24,752 nt of DNA from a virus: positions 1-24,752 of the IMG/VR virus record IMGVR_UViG_3300023184_000491; one strand, written 5' to 3'. The translations under genes and the position numbers were made by a program. The notes under the pieces are model-generated. The model made no database searches and had not been told where the DNA came from. It saw only the letters and a program-made list of their open reading frames with translations. Positions 7,404-13,380 of this stretch are shown here, piece after piece; positions within the stretch are counted from its first letter, which is position 1; each line of letters begins with the position of its first letter.

Positions 7404-8537
7404 ATGAATAAATTATTACTTACCGAATCGGAACTAAAAGAAACGATGGTTAAAATATACAAAGAAGAACAATTAAAACTTCTTGACGAAAAATGGAATA
7501 AACTATCAGGTATTGATAGACAATTTGTCCTTGAATTTTTAAAAGTAATCTATCCTGAAAAGGCTATGTTGGTTACAGAATCTCGTTGGTATAATACCTT
7601 AGGAGATATTGTGGGTATATTTGACCCAACAGGTGTTGTAGACACCGTTAATGGTATTAGTTATTGGAGACAAGGAGATAAATTATTTGCAATTTTATCT
7701 TGGATATCAGCGGTACCTTACTTAGGTGATTTAATTGCAAAACCCGTTATAGGTGTTATGAAATTTGGTGGGGGAGCGGTTAAAGCATTTAAGGCGGCAA
7801 CTATTGCAGGAGATGCGACTAAGATGGCAAAAACTGCAAGAGTTGCGGGAGGTCCGATTGCTAAGTTAGTTGAGAAGGTACCTTCTTGGGGAAGTAAATT
7901 AGTTGGAATGTTAAGGGCCTCAGTTGGAAAAGTTCCTTTATTAGGGACAGGATTAGTTAAAGTTGTTGAAGAGTTTGTTAATATTTTTGGTAAGGCTAGT
8001 AAAGAGATGAAAGCATCAAGTGAAATAACAAGTAAACTTGTTGCTAAAGGTGAATCCGCATTAAGTAAATCTGAAAAAGAATTATTGGCTTCCGAGTTAA
8101 AGAAACAAGGTTCATTTAGAGGTTTTAGAGATTATAAAGGTGAAGGACAATCTTTTGCTAGTAAATATGTTTCAGGTGGTATGGGTAGACTTTTTGGTAA
8201 TAGAGCGACAAGGTCACTTATGAGAAGAACTAAATGGTATTTAGGACTATTAGATTTTTTAGGATTGGCTAACTTTGTTGGTCCTGACGAATTAGAAGAA
8301 AAATATGGTAATATAGAAGATAGAATTGCTGAGTATGAAAAAACTGAACAGTCCAAACAATATGCCGAACAAGATTTAACACAAAGTGGAGGAGCAACAC
8401 CGCCACCACCACCACCAACAAGTTCTACCGCTCAAACTTCAGGAGGAGGAGGAATGGACCCAGTATCGGCATTAATGTCATTATTTGGAGGTGGGGGAGG
8501 AGGAACCGGAAGTAAAGTTATTGGAGCTTTAATATAA
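7404..8537 (+). CDS. Leader-bearing, hydrophobic/Gly-rich protein, 377 aa
   Basis: Residues 1-23 form the shared leader (MNKLLLTESELKET... ending KEEQ). Residues about 63-110 (GDIVGIFDPTGVVDTVNGIS, then FAILSWISAVPYLGDLIAKP) resemble the hydrophobic D-P-x-G-V-V-D...PYLGD segment found in pre-toxin or membrane-associating regions of large secreted or packaged proteins. Several amphipathic Ala/Gly/Lys helices follow. The C-terminus is low complexity: a run of six Pro near 330, then Gly-rich stretches around MDPVSALMSLF. It is probably a virion-associated or injected protein that interacts with membrane. It could instead be a tail or lysis accessory. It ends 1 nt before the HNH gene. Confidence 0.75.
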   Translation: MNKLLLTESELKETMVKIYKEEQLKLLDEKWNKLSGIDRQFVLEFLKVIYPEKAMLVTESRWYNTLGDIVGIFDPTGVVDTVNGISYWRQGDKLFAILSWISAVPYLGDLIAKPVIGVMKFGGGAVKAFKAATIAGDATKMAKTARVAGGPIAKLVEKVPSWGSKLVGMLRASVGKVPLLGTGLVKVVEEFVNIFGKASKEMKASSEITSKLVAKGESALSKSEKELLASELKKQGSFRGFRDYKGEGQSFASKYVSGGMGRLFGNRATRSLMRRTKWYLGLLDFLGLANFVGPDELEEKYGNIEDRIAEYEKTEQSKQYAEQDLTQSGGATPPPPPPTSSTAQTSGGGGMDPVSALMSLFGGGGGGTGSKVIGALI

Positions 8538-8538
8538 T

Positions 8539-9426
8539 ATGATTAAATCAGTTTGGAGACCAATAAATAAAAATTACAAAATTTCTCATTATGAGATTGT
8601 TGATAAAACGTCTTTAACGGTTAAAGAGGGGAAAAGTAATTATAAAGTAATATGGCTTTGTGATAACCCTAATTGTCGTACTCCAATGCAGAACCATTCA
8701 ATAAATGCTTGTCATTTAAAAAAAGAAAAGATGTGTTATGATGTTCAAATTTGTCGTCCTTGTCAATGTACAGGTGAGGGTAATGGGCGTTATGGTGATA
8801 GACGAAAATGGAATGACTTTTTTGATGAAAAAAAATTAATCAAATTAAAAGACATGTATTCTAATAAATGGAAGGGAGAATCAAATCCTTCAAAAATGGA
8901 TTATGTTAAAATTAAAAAAAATCAGTTAATAATTAATGATGAATCAATTAAAAAAATGTGTAATAATAAAGGGTTTGAATTAGTTGAATTCATTAAAATT
9001 GATGGTAAAAAAAGTAAATTTAAAGTTAAATGTTTTAATAATCATACAAGTGAAAAAAGTTATCAATCCCTTCAAAAAGGGTGGGGATGTAAACAATGTC
9101 ATTATGAGTCAACGAGACTTAATTTGTCAGATGAAGAATTATTAAAATTTGATAAATATAGGAAACAAGTTAGGTATTCAACTTCAAAAACATATAAAAT
9201 ATTTAAATTGGTTATAAACCCAAATAATTTGATAAATAGTAAGTATGGGTATCATATTGACCATAAATATAGTATTTACGAGGGGTTTAAAAATAATGTT
9301 GATGTCAAAATTATTAGTTCTAAGGAAAATTTAGAAATGTTATATTCTTTAGATAATTTGAGAAAAAACATAACATGTTCTATAACTTTAGAGGAGTTAT
9401 TATATAAAACTAAGTATTTATCATAA
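8539..9426 (+). CDS. HNH homing endonuclease, 295 aa
   Basis: The C-terminal domain carries an HNH-type active site: HIDHKYSIYEGF (His239, Asp241, His242), then ISSKENLEMLYSLDNLRKN with Asn264 and Asn277 (about 259-277). The N-terminal part has Cys pairs (CDNPNC, CRPCQC and a distant CKQC) that probably form zinc-stabilised DNA-binding modules. This is the layout of free-standing phage HNH enzymes. It is wedged between the stop of the preceding gene (1-nt gap) and the start of the DHH gene (10-nt gap), without its own promoter. The neighbouring DHH gene is the natural candidate target site. Confidence 0.85.
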   Translation: MIKSVWRPINKNYKISHYEIVDKTSLTVKEGKSNYKVIWLCDNPNCRTPMQNHSINACHLKKEKMCYDVQICRPCQCTGEGNGRYGDRRKWNDFFDEKKLIKLKDMYSNKWKGESNPSKMDYVKIKKNQLIINDESIKKMCNNKGFELVEFIKIDGKKSKFKVKCFNNHTSEKSYQSLQKGWGCKQCHYESTRLNLSDEELLKFDKYRKQVRYSTSKTYKIFKLVINPNNLINSKYGYHIDHKYSIYEGFKNNVDVKIISSKENLEMLYSLDNLRKNITCSITLEELLYKTKYLS

Positions 9427-9436
9427 AACATAAAAT

Positions 9437-10864
9437 ATGGCATCCAGTAAAAATAAATATGTCCTGGTTGAAAGTGGGTTAAAGGGAATTCATTCTCTCG
9501 CGGCTAGATATAATCTAGCAGAAATTTACTTTCACCAGGACCTTTAACTTGACGGAGTAACTACGGCAATCGCTATGAAAAAATATCTTGAGGATAACGG
9601 AATTAAAGTCGTTGATGCTCATGTTATACAATATGGTGATAAAGAGTTTTCCGTAAAAAAAAATGATGCTCGAGGAGATATAATGCCGGTTTTGGTGGAT
9701 TTTAGCCATTCAAAACCCATGTTTGTGATTCATACTGACCATCACGATAGGCAAGCGGGGGTCGAATCTGGAACGACAACAAATTTTAGACATTCAAGGT
9801 CTAATGTGGAAACTATTTCTCAAGTTGTTTCTCCAAGAGACATATTCCCAAATAGTGACATTTTATTAATTTCAACGGTGGATTCGGCAAATTTTGTAAT
9901 GAATGATATTTCTGTCGATGAGGTAATTAATTATTTATTTAAATTAGATAAAGATTCATCTTTGGCTAAAAATAAAATGGCCTTAGGTTTAGTTGCAAAT
10001 AAATTGTTATTAGCGTTTAAAAACAAACCAGGATTTTTAGAAGAACTTGTAATGAAATGTACACCATCTTTGATGAATATTTTACAGAATATTAAGAGAA
10101 TTATGGTTGAGAAGGGATATGCTAAAGTACCTGAATTAGAAAAGAATAAAGAACAATATATTAAACAAATGAAAACTAGCCCAAATGTTAAAGTTGAGGG
10201 AAATATCATTGTTCAATACGGTGGTGGTAATATGATGAAGCCGGGGTCTTATGACAGATATACACCATTCAAAAATAATCCTGAAGCGGATTTTATTGTT
10301 ATTGCTTGGCCGTTAGGTTTGGTACAAGCGTCTTGTAATCCTTATAAGAAAGAAAGAGAATTAAAAGGAGTTAACTTAGGTGAGATTGCCCAAGAAGTAC
10401 TTTCTAAATGGGAAGGTAGTTTAAAAGAAAAAGAAATCCCATTATCAACAATTAAGTGGATATCGGAAAGGTCAAAAGGTTTTGGACCTGAGTCTGTTGG
10501 TTTTACATTTAAAGACTTTGTTGCTTTATATGGTAACAAGTACAAAACAATGGACAACGGTAGAGAAACATTAACTCATATTGGGAAAATGATGGAAATA
10601 CCGTTCACAGAGTTACCTGAAGAACATAGATTAATGTTAGATAAGATAACAATTAATGCTTGGGATTTGATTCAGGCTAACAGTGGGGGTCATAAATGTA
10701 TCACTAACATTTCGGGTTTAAGTTATCTTGGAAGGTCAAAACGACCACCATCAGGAGCTTATAAATACGATTCTGAAAGTGAGGACTCTCCATATGTTAA
10801 ATTTACAAAAATGATTCAAAATGAATTTGTGAGAGTTTTACAAAGTAAGATTAATAACGGATAA
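9437..10864 (+). CDS. DHH-family phosphoesterase, frame interrupted by a TAA in motif I
   Basis: DHH phosphoesterases hydrolyse phosphodiester or cyclic-dinucleotide bonds with a two-metal centre. The continuous frame from the ATG at 9437 encodes MASSKNKYVLVESG... to IYFHQDL (residues 1-36). It then has TAA at 9545-9547 and continues in the same frame as LDGVTTAIAMKKYLEDNG. Removing six bases (TAACTT) restores HQDLDGVTTAIA, a textbook DHH motif I. The second motif VIHTDHHDRQAG (with VDFSH before it) lies downstream and is intact. The region after the TAA is open for about 440 codons to the stop at 10864. A restart at the ATG at 9575 would give 429 residues lacking motif I. The restored protein would be 473 residues. 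Recoding by hopping CTT-TAA-CTT, a damaged gene, or an assembly error remain open. Confidence 0.8.
9542..9550 (+). other. CTT-TAA-CTT: stop flanked by identical Leu codons
   Basis: An in-frame TAA is flanked by matching CTT codons, exactly within the sequence encoding H-Q-D-L-D-G. Identical take-off and landing codons around a stop are the minimal requirement for a ribosomal hop, as known from T4 gene 60. Confidence 0.5.
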
Positions 10865-10878
10865 CATCGCCCATAATA

Positions 10879-11199
10879 ATGAAATATATAATCACAGAAA
10901 ATAAATTAAATAACGTTGCGTTAAGTTGGATGAATCAAAACTTTAGTTCAGACCAATTGGAAATTGTTAAATCTAAAGAATATCGAGATTCAATTTTTTT
11001 TAAAAAAAATGGAAAAGTTTTGATGGAACAGAATAAAGAAAATAAACGTTTTTACTTTGACTATGATGGAATTTGGTCATTTTTTGAATCTTTTTTTGGT
11101 ATGGAATACGAACAAATAATGGAAGTTCTGAGCTACTGGTTGGAGGAGACTCTCAAATTAAAGGGTTATAGACCCCACCGGCACTTTGTGAAATTTTAG
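10879..11199 (+). CDS. Array-associated paralog A: leader-bearing small protein, 106 aa
   Basis: It starts with the leader-like MKYIITENKLNNVALSWM. A Gly/Lys/aromatic middle follows, and then the family core DGIWSFFESFFGMEYEQIM...SYWLEETLKLKGYRP (about 62-99). Two other genes here (11657-12085 minus and 12739-13035) share this core and the N-terminus, so this is a phage paralog family. The function is unknown and no catalytic residues stand out. The last conserved codons are repeat 1 of array A, and the final seven residues (HRHFVKF) plus the stop are encoded by the first spacer. It follows the DHH gene by 14 nt and probably shares its transcript, with the array as the 3' untranslated region. 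Confidence 0.8.
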   Translation: MKYIITENKLNNVALSWMNQNFSSDQLEIVKSKEYRDSIFFKKNGKVLMEQNKENKRFYFDYDGIWSFFESFFGMEYEQIMEVLSYWLEETLKLKGYRPHRHFVKF

Positions 11200-11293
11200 C
11201 ACAGTTGGAGGAGACTCTCAAATTAAAGGGTTATAGACCATTAATTGAATATATGAATCTCAGATTTACGTTGGAGGAGACTTTCAAATTAAA
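11139..11293 (+). CRISPR. CRISPR-like mini-array A (2 full + 1 degenerate 36-bp repeats, 2 spacers)
   Basis: Repeats at 11139-11174 and 11204-11239 are identical over 36 bp (begin GTTGGAGGAGACTCTC, end GGGTTATAGACC). A third copy from 11270 matches the first 24 bp with one change and then loses GGGTT, typical of a terminal degenerate repeat. Spacers at 11175-11203 (29 bp) and 11240-11269 (30 bp) are unrelated to each other. Repeat positions 11-15 and 24-28 can pair (ACTCT/AGGGT, one G-T wobble). The first repeat is inside the coding sequence ending at 11199, and the last runs into the stop of the convergent DUF192 gene. No cas gene is in the window, so CRISPR function is not established. Confidence 0.65.
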
Positions 11294-11630
11294 ATAGACT
11301 CTTATCCCCCTCTTTAATACTTAATTCCCCGCAAGTACCGCCTCTAAGTTCTAAAATAGTATCCCCTGTTCCAACATAACTAGGACAGTCTTCCGATTTA
11401 CATGGCGGACAACTATGGTGTATTTTAGTTATTGTATTACCGTCAATAAAAATAATATCCAATGGAATAATACAATCCTTCATCCAAAAACCGTGAGGAC
11501 CTTTGTCCATTAGAAATAACATACCATTAAAGTTAGAATCAAAGTCACGACCCATCATACCCTTTTGAGTATCTTTTTGAGTCATCATTACCATCACTTT
11601 AAATTTGTTATCGTTGATTTTTAATATCAT
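11289..11630 (-). CDS. DUF192-family protein, 113 aa
   Basis: It matches DUF192 over its whole length: KGMMGR (23-28), GMLFLM (36-41), GFWMKDCIIPLDIIFID (47-63), then a Cys-bearing loop (SCPPCKSEDC), and YVGTGDTILELRGGT (85-99) with a terminal GD. Bacterial DUF192 proteins are often exported, but this copy has no signal peptide, so it is probably cytoplasmic or packaged. The biochemical role of the family is not settled. A TATTTATA box precedes its start, and its 3' end collides with the degenerate last repeat of array A on the other strand. Confidence 0.85.
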   Translation of the reverse strand: MILKINDNKFKVMVMMTQKDTQKGMMGRDFDSNFNGMLFLMDKGPHGFWMKDCIIPLDIIFIDGNTITKIHHSCPPCKSEDCPSYVGTGDTILELRGGTCGELSIKEGDKSLF

Positions 11631-11633
11631 TCT

Positions 11634-11641
11634 TATAAATA
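11634..11641 (-). promoter_or_regulatory. TATTTATA late-type promoter box, DUF192 gene
   Basis: TATTTATA on the minus strand ends 3 nt before the ATG at 11630. Confidence 0.5.
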
Positions 11642-11656
11642 CTTTTTTTTTAAATT

Positions 11657-12085
11657 TTAGACCTCATCCAATGACAAATCATTAATGTACGAATCGGTGA
11701 AACATTTGATTCCCCTTAAATTGTATACCTCATCCAACCACATCTCTGTAAGTTCCTGAATTTCAGTATAGTTAAGTCCAAATCCTTTTTCCAAAAACGA
11801 CCAAATATCATCATAACTAATATAAACATATAAAGGATTTTTATCGTAAATCATTAAATTACGACCTTTTTTATAACGAAATAATGACCATGATTGACTT
11901 TTTATACTCTGAACAACGTCCAAATTGTTATATATATTTAAGAATTCTCTTGGATTATTGTTAAATGCGATTTTAACAAGTTCTTCAGGTCCCCCAACTA
12001 ACGACGCGGCAGTTCCCCATCCTTGGTTTTTAACTATGGACTTAAATAAATTTTCTTTTTGAGATTCTGTTATGATGATTTTCAT
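11657..12085 (-). CDS. Paralog C of the array-associated family, 142 aa, without an array
   Basis: The leader is MKIIITESQKENLFKSIVKN. The C-terminal core is DDIWSFLEKGFGLNYTEIQE...MWLDEVYNLRGIK (about 92-128), aligning with paralogs at 10879 and 12739. The middle (25-60) is longer than in the others. The DNA segment equivalent to the array repeats (11703-11738) is present once only and has drifted. No repeats follow the stop codon. The tail continues CFTDSYINDLSLDEV, showing what a normal unrepeated 3' end may look like. The function is unknown. A TATTTATA box lies just upstream. Confidence 0.8.
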   Translation of the reverse strand: MKIIITESQKENLFKSIVKNQGWGTAASLVGGPEELVKIAFNNNPREFLNIYNNLDVVQSIKSQSWSLFRYKKGRNLMIYDKNPLYVYISYDDIWSFLEKGFGLNYTEIQELTEMWLDEVYNLRGIKCFTDSYINDLSLDEV

Positions 12086-12089
12086 TATT

Positions 12090-12097
12090 TATAAATA
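12090..12097 (-). promoter_or_regulatory. TATTTATA late-type promoter box, paralog C
   Basis: TATTTATA on the minus strand ends 4 nt before the ATG at 12085. Confidence 0.5.
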
Positions 12098-12154
12098 TAT
12101 TATGTTTTTATAATAAAATATTAAACACTATATTTCTTTTTGAAAAGTTTGTTA

Positions 12155-12162
12155 TATTTATA
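12155..12162 (+). promoter_or_regulatory. TATTTATA box with no adjacent start codon
   Basis: The box is followed within about 80 nt by hairpins and a T-run instead of a gene, suggesting that a short RNA is made. Confidence 0.35.
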
Positions 12163-12243
12163 ACCTAAATAGCCCCAACAACCCCTTTCTTAGTTGGTTA
12201 ATATTAAACCCTGATAAATGTAAGAATTTGTTAGGGTTTTTTG
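12163..12243 (+). ncRNA. Candidate small RNA or leader, about 80 nt
   Basis: Between a TATTTATA box and the smpB promoter lie two potential hairpins: CCAAC...GTTGG around 12175-12197, and AAACCCT (12206-12212) pairing with AGGGTTT (12233-12239) just before TTTTTTG. No open frame with a start is visible. It could be a free-standing small RNA ending at the T-run. It could also simply be a terminator insulating smpB. Confidence 0.3.
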
Positions 12244-12246
12244 TTT
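12206..12246 (+). terminator. Terminator-like hairpin upstream of smpB
   Basis: A 7-bp stem (AAACCCT/AGGGTTT) with a 20-nt loop, then a T-run. No plus-strand gene ends nearby, so it would close the candidate small RNA. Confidence 0.5.
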
Positions 12247-12254
12247 TTTATATA

Positions 12255-12262
12255 TACCTTTG
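12255..12262 (+). promoter_or_regulatory. Bacteroidetes-type -7 box (TACCTTTG) of smpB
   Basis: TAnnTTTG ends 5 nt before the smpB ATG, so the transcript would start at or next to the start codon. No well-spaced -33 TTTG is seen (nearest at 12227-12230, spacing 24). Confidence 0.55.
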
Positions 12263-12267
12263 TGATT

Positions 12268-12693
12268 ATGAAGACAAAAGTTCGTATTGAGAATAGAAAA
12301 GTTAAGTTTGAGTACTTTATTGAGGAAACATTATCGGCAGGTATTAAATTAACTGGTGTTGAGGTGAAGAGAATCAGAGAAGGAAAAATCTCTATGACCG
12401 ACTCGTTCTGTTATTTTAATAATGGGGAGTTATATATGAAAGGGGTTCTTATCCAAGGAATTGGGAATGATAATATTGCTACCGATAAAAAATTGTTATT
12501 GAAGAAAAAACAATTAAGAAAACTTGAATCAGAGTTGGTTAAGGGATATACAATCATTCCTCATGTATTATATGAGAATGACAGGGGGTTACTTAAGGTT
12601 AATATTGTGTTAGCTAAAGGTAAAAAACTTTGGGATAAGCGCGAAAAAATTAAAGAGAGGGATATTGATAGGGAATCCAAACAATCTATATAA
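12268..12693 (+). CDS. smpB: SmpB, tmRNA-binding trans-translation protein, 141 aa
   Basis: SmpB binds tmRNA (SsrA) and brings it to stalled ribosomes. The family pattern is clear: IENRKVKFEYFIEETLSAGI (6-25), LTGVEVKRIREGKISMTDSF (27-46), KKLLLKKKQLRKLE (about 74-87), KGYTIIP (91-97), KVNIVLAKGKKLWDKREKIK (108-127) and RDIDRE (about 130-135). It is slightly shorter than host SmpB (about 150-160 residues), mainly at the N-terminus. The ATG at 12268 is chosen because upstream in-frame codons overlap the TACCTTTG promoter. No tmRNA gene is visible in the window, so it would act with the host tmRNA or one encoded elsewhere on the phage. Confidence 0.9.
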   Translation: MKTKVRIENRKVKFEYFIEETLSAGIKLTGVEVKRIREGKISMTDSFCYFNNGELYMKGVLIQGIGNDNIATDKKLLLKKKQLRKLESELVKGYTIIPHVLYENDRGLLKVNIVLAKGKKLWDKREKIKERDIDRESKQSI

Positions 12694-12738
12694 TATTTTG
12701 TTTTATGTTGAACAATATACTAAAGAATTAAAGATAAA

Positions 12739-13035
12739 ATGATTGAAAATAAATTAGATAAGGTCGCTTTAACATGGCTCAATAATAACTTTGGGAATTT
12801 AAAACCAGTCGTTATGGATGATAAAACATATTATGTTAATGAAGATAGATTACCATTATTTTATTATTATCAGGATGAAAAAAATGGATACAGTTACATA
12901 AATTACAATGAAATTTGGTCATTTTTAGAATCCATTTTTGGTATGAATTACCAACAAATACGGGGAGTTATAAGAGATTGGTTGGAAGAGACCTATAATT
13001 TGAAGGGTCTAACACCCAGGAAAAGAACCTTATAA
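12739..13035 (+). CDS. Array-associated paralog B, 98 aa
   Basis: It aligns with the 10879 gene from its first residues (MIENKLDKVALTWLNNNF against ITENKLNNVALSWMNQNF), so the leader has been trimmed by about four residues. The family core is NEIWSFLESIFGMNYQQIRG...DWLEETYNLKGLTP (about 58-94). Codons for the WLEETYNLKGLTP end (12981-13016) are repeat 1 of array B, and the remaining residues RKRTL and the stop come from spacer 1. It lies 45 nt after smpB and probably shares its transcript. The function is unknown. Confidence 0.8.
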   Translation: MIENKLDKVALTWLNNNFGNLKPVVMDDKTYYVNEDRLPLFYYYQDEKNGYSYINYNEIWSFLESIFGMNYQQIRGVIRDWLEETYNLKGLTPRKRTL

Positions 13036-13380
13036 TTATTATCTGGGTTGGAAGAGACCTATAATTTGAAGGGTCTAACACCCTTTTTTAATTCATAACA
13101 GATTACTTCTTGTTGGAAGAGACCTATAATTTGAAGGGTCTAACACCGGAAAAGCATCGTTTGTTGAACCGGCTCCAAGTTGGAAGACTTATTTACACTG
13201 CGTTAATTTAGGGGTGAAACCTATTTAACTAGTTGTCTAACGAATAATAGTCCCTGTTGTTGAGGAAAATTAGAACCTTTGGTTATATTCTCAATTGTGA
13301 TTCCAAGTCAGATAGGCAAGTCTGATTTTTAAGTCTTTTATGTTCCTAACATAGACCTATAATTTGAAGGGTCTAACACC
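12981..13380 (+). CRISPR. CRISPR-like array B (3 identical 36-bp repeats plus degenerate copies)
   Basis: Identical 36-bp repeats lie at 12981-13016, 13047-13082 and 13112-13147 (begin GTTGGAAGAGACC, end GGGTCTAACACC). The spacers are unrelated: 13017-13046 (30 bp), 13083-13111 (29 bp) and 13148-13178 (31 bp). A 9-bp repeat start (GTTGGAAGA) follows at 13179. A diverged copy fits at 13209-13244, keeping ACCTAT and GTCTAAC at the correct spacing. A copy lacking its first 8 bp lies at 13353-13380. Positions 9-13 and 26-30 pair perfectly (AGACC/GGTCT). Repeat 1 is coding and the rest is non-coding, and the tract decays away from the gene like the trailer end of a CRISPR array. Confidence 0.7.
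13307..13330 (+). terminator. Weak terminator-like hairpin inside the array B tract
   Basis: GTCAGA/TCTGAT (one wobble), 8-nt loop TAGGCAAG, then five T. It could end the paralog B/array transcript before the last partial repeat. Confidence 0.4.

Noticed and set aside
9545-9547. Stop-codon reassignment (TAA as sense codon)
   Set aside because: TAA ends most other genes in the window cleanly, and TAG and TGA are also used as stops.
9427-9560. Group I intron or intein between the HNH gene and the DHH gene
   Set aside because: The DHH frame is continuous from 9437 except for six bases; there is no room for an intron and no intein motifs.
12241-12267. Upstream in-frame TTG start for SmpB
   Set aside because: It would place the start in front of the TACCTTTG promoter box, and the added residues do not match SmpB.
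13083-13111. Self-targeting spacer: 11-bp match to 72-82
   Set aside because: Too short in an AT-rich 24-kb window to mean anything; no extension on either side.
13148-13352. tmRNA or tRNA gene near smpB
   Set aside because: A GGTTCAA-like string on the minus strand of spacer 3 caught the eye, but no acceptor stem, CCA end or tag frame could be assembled.
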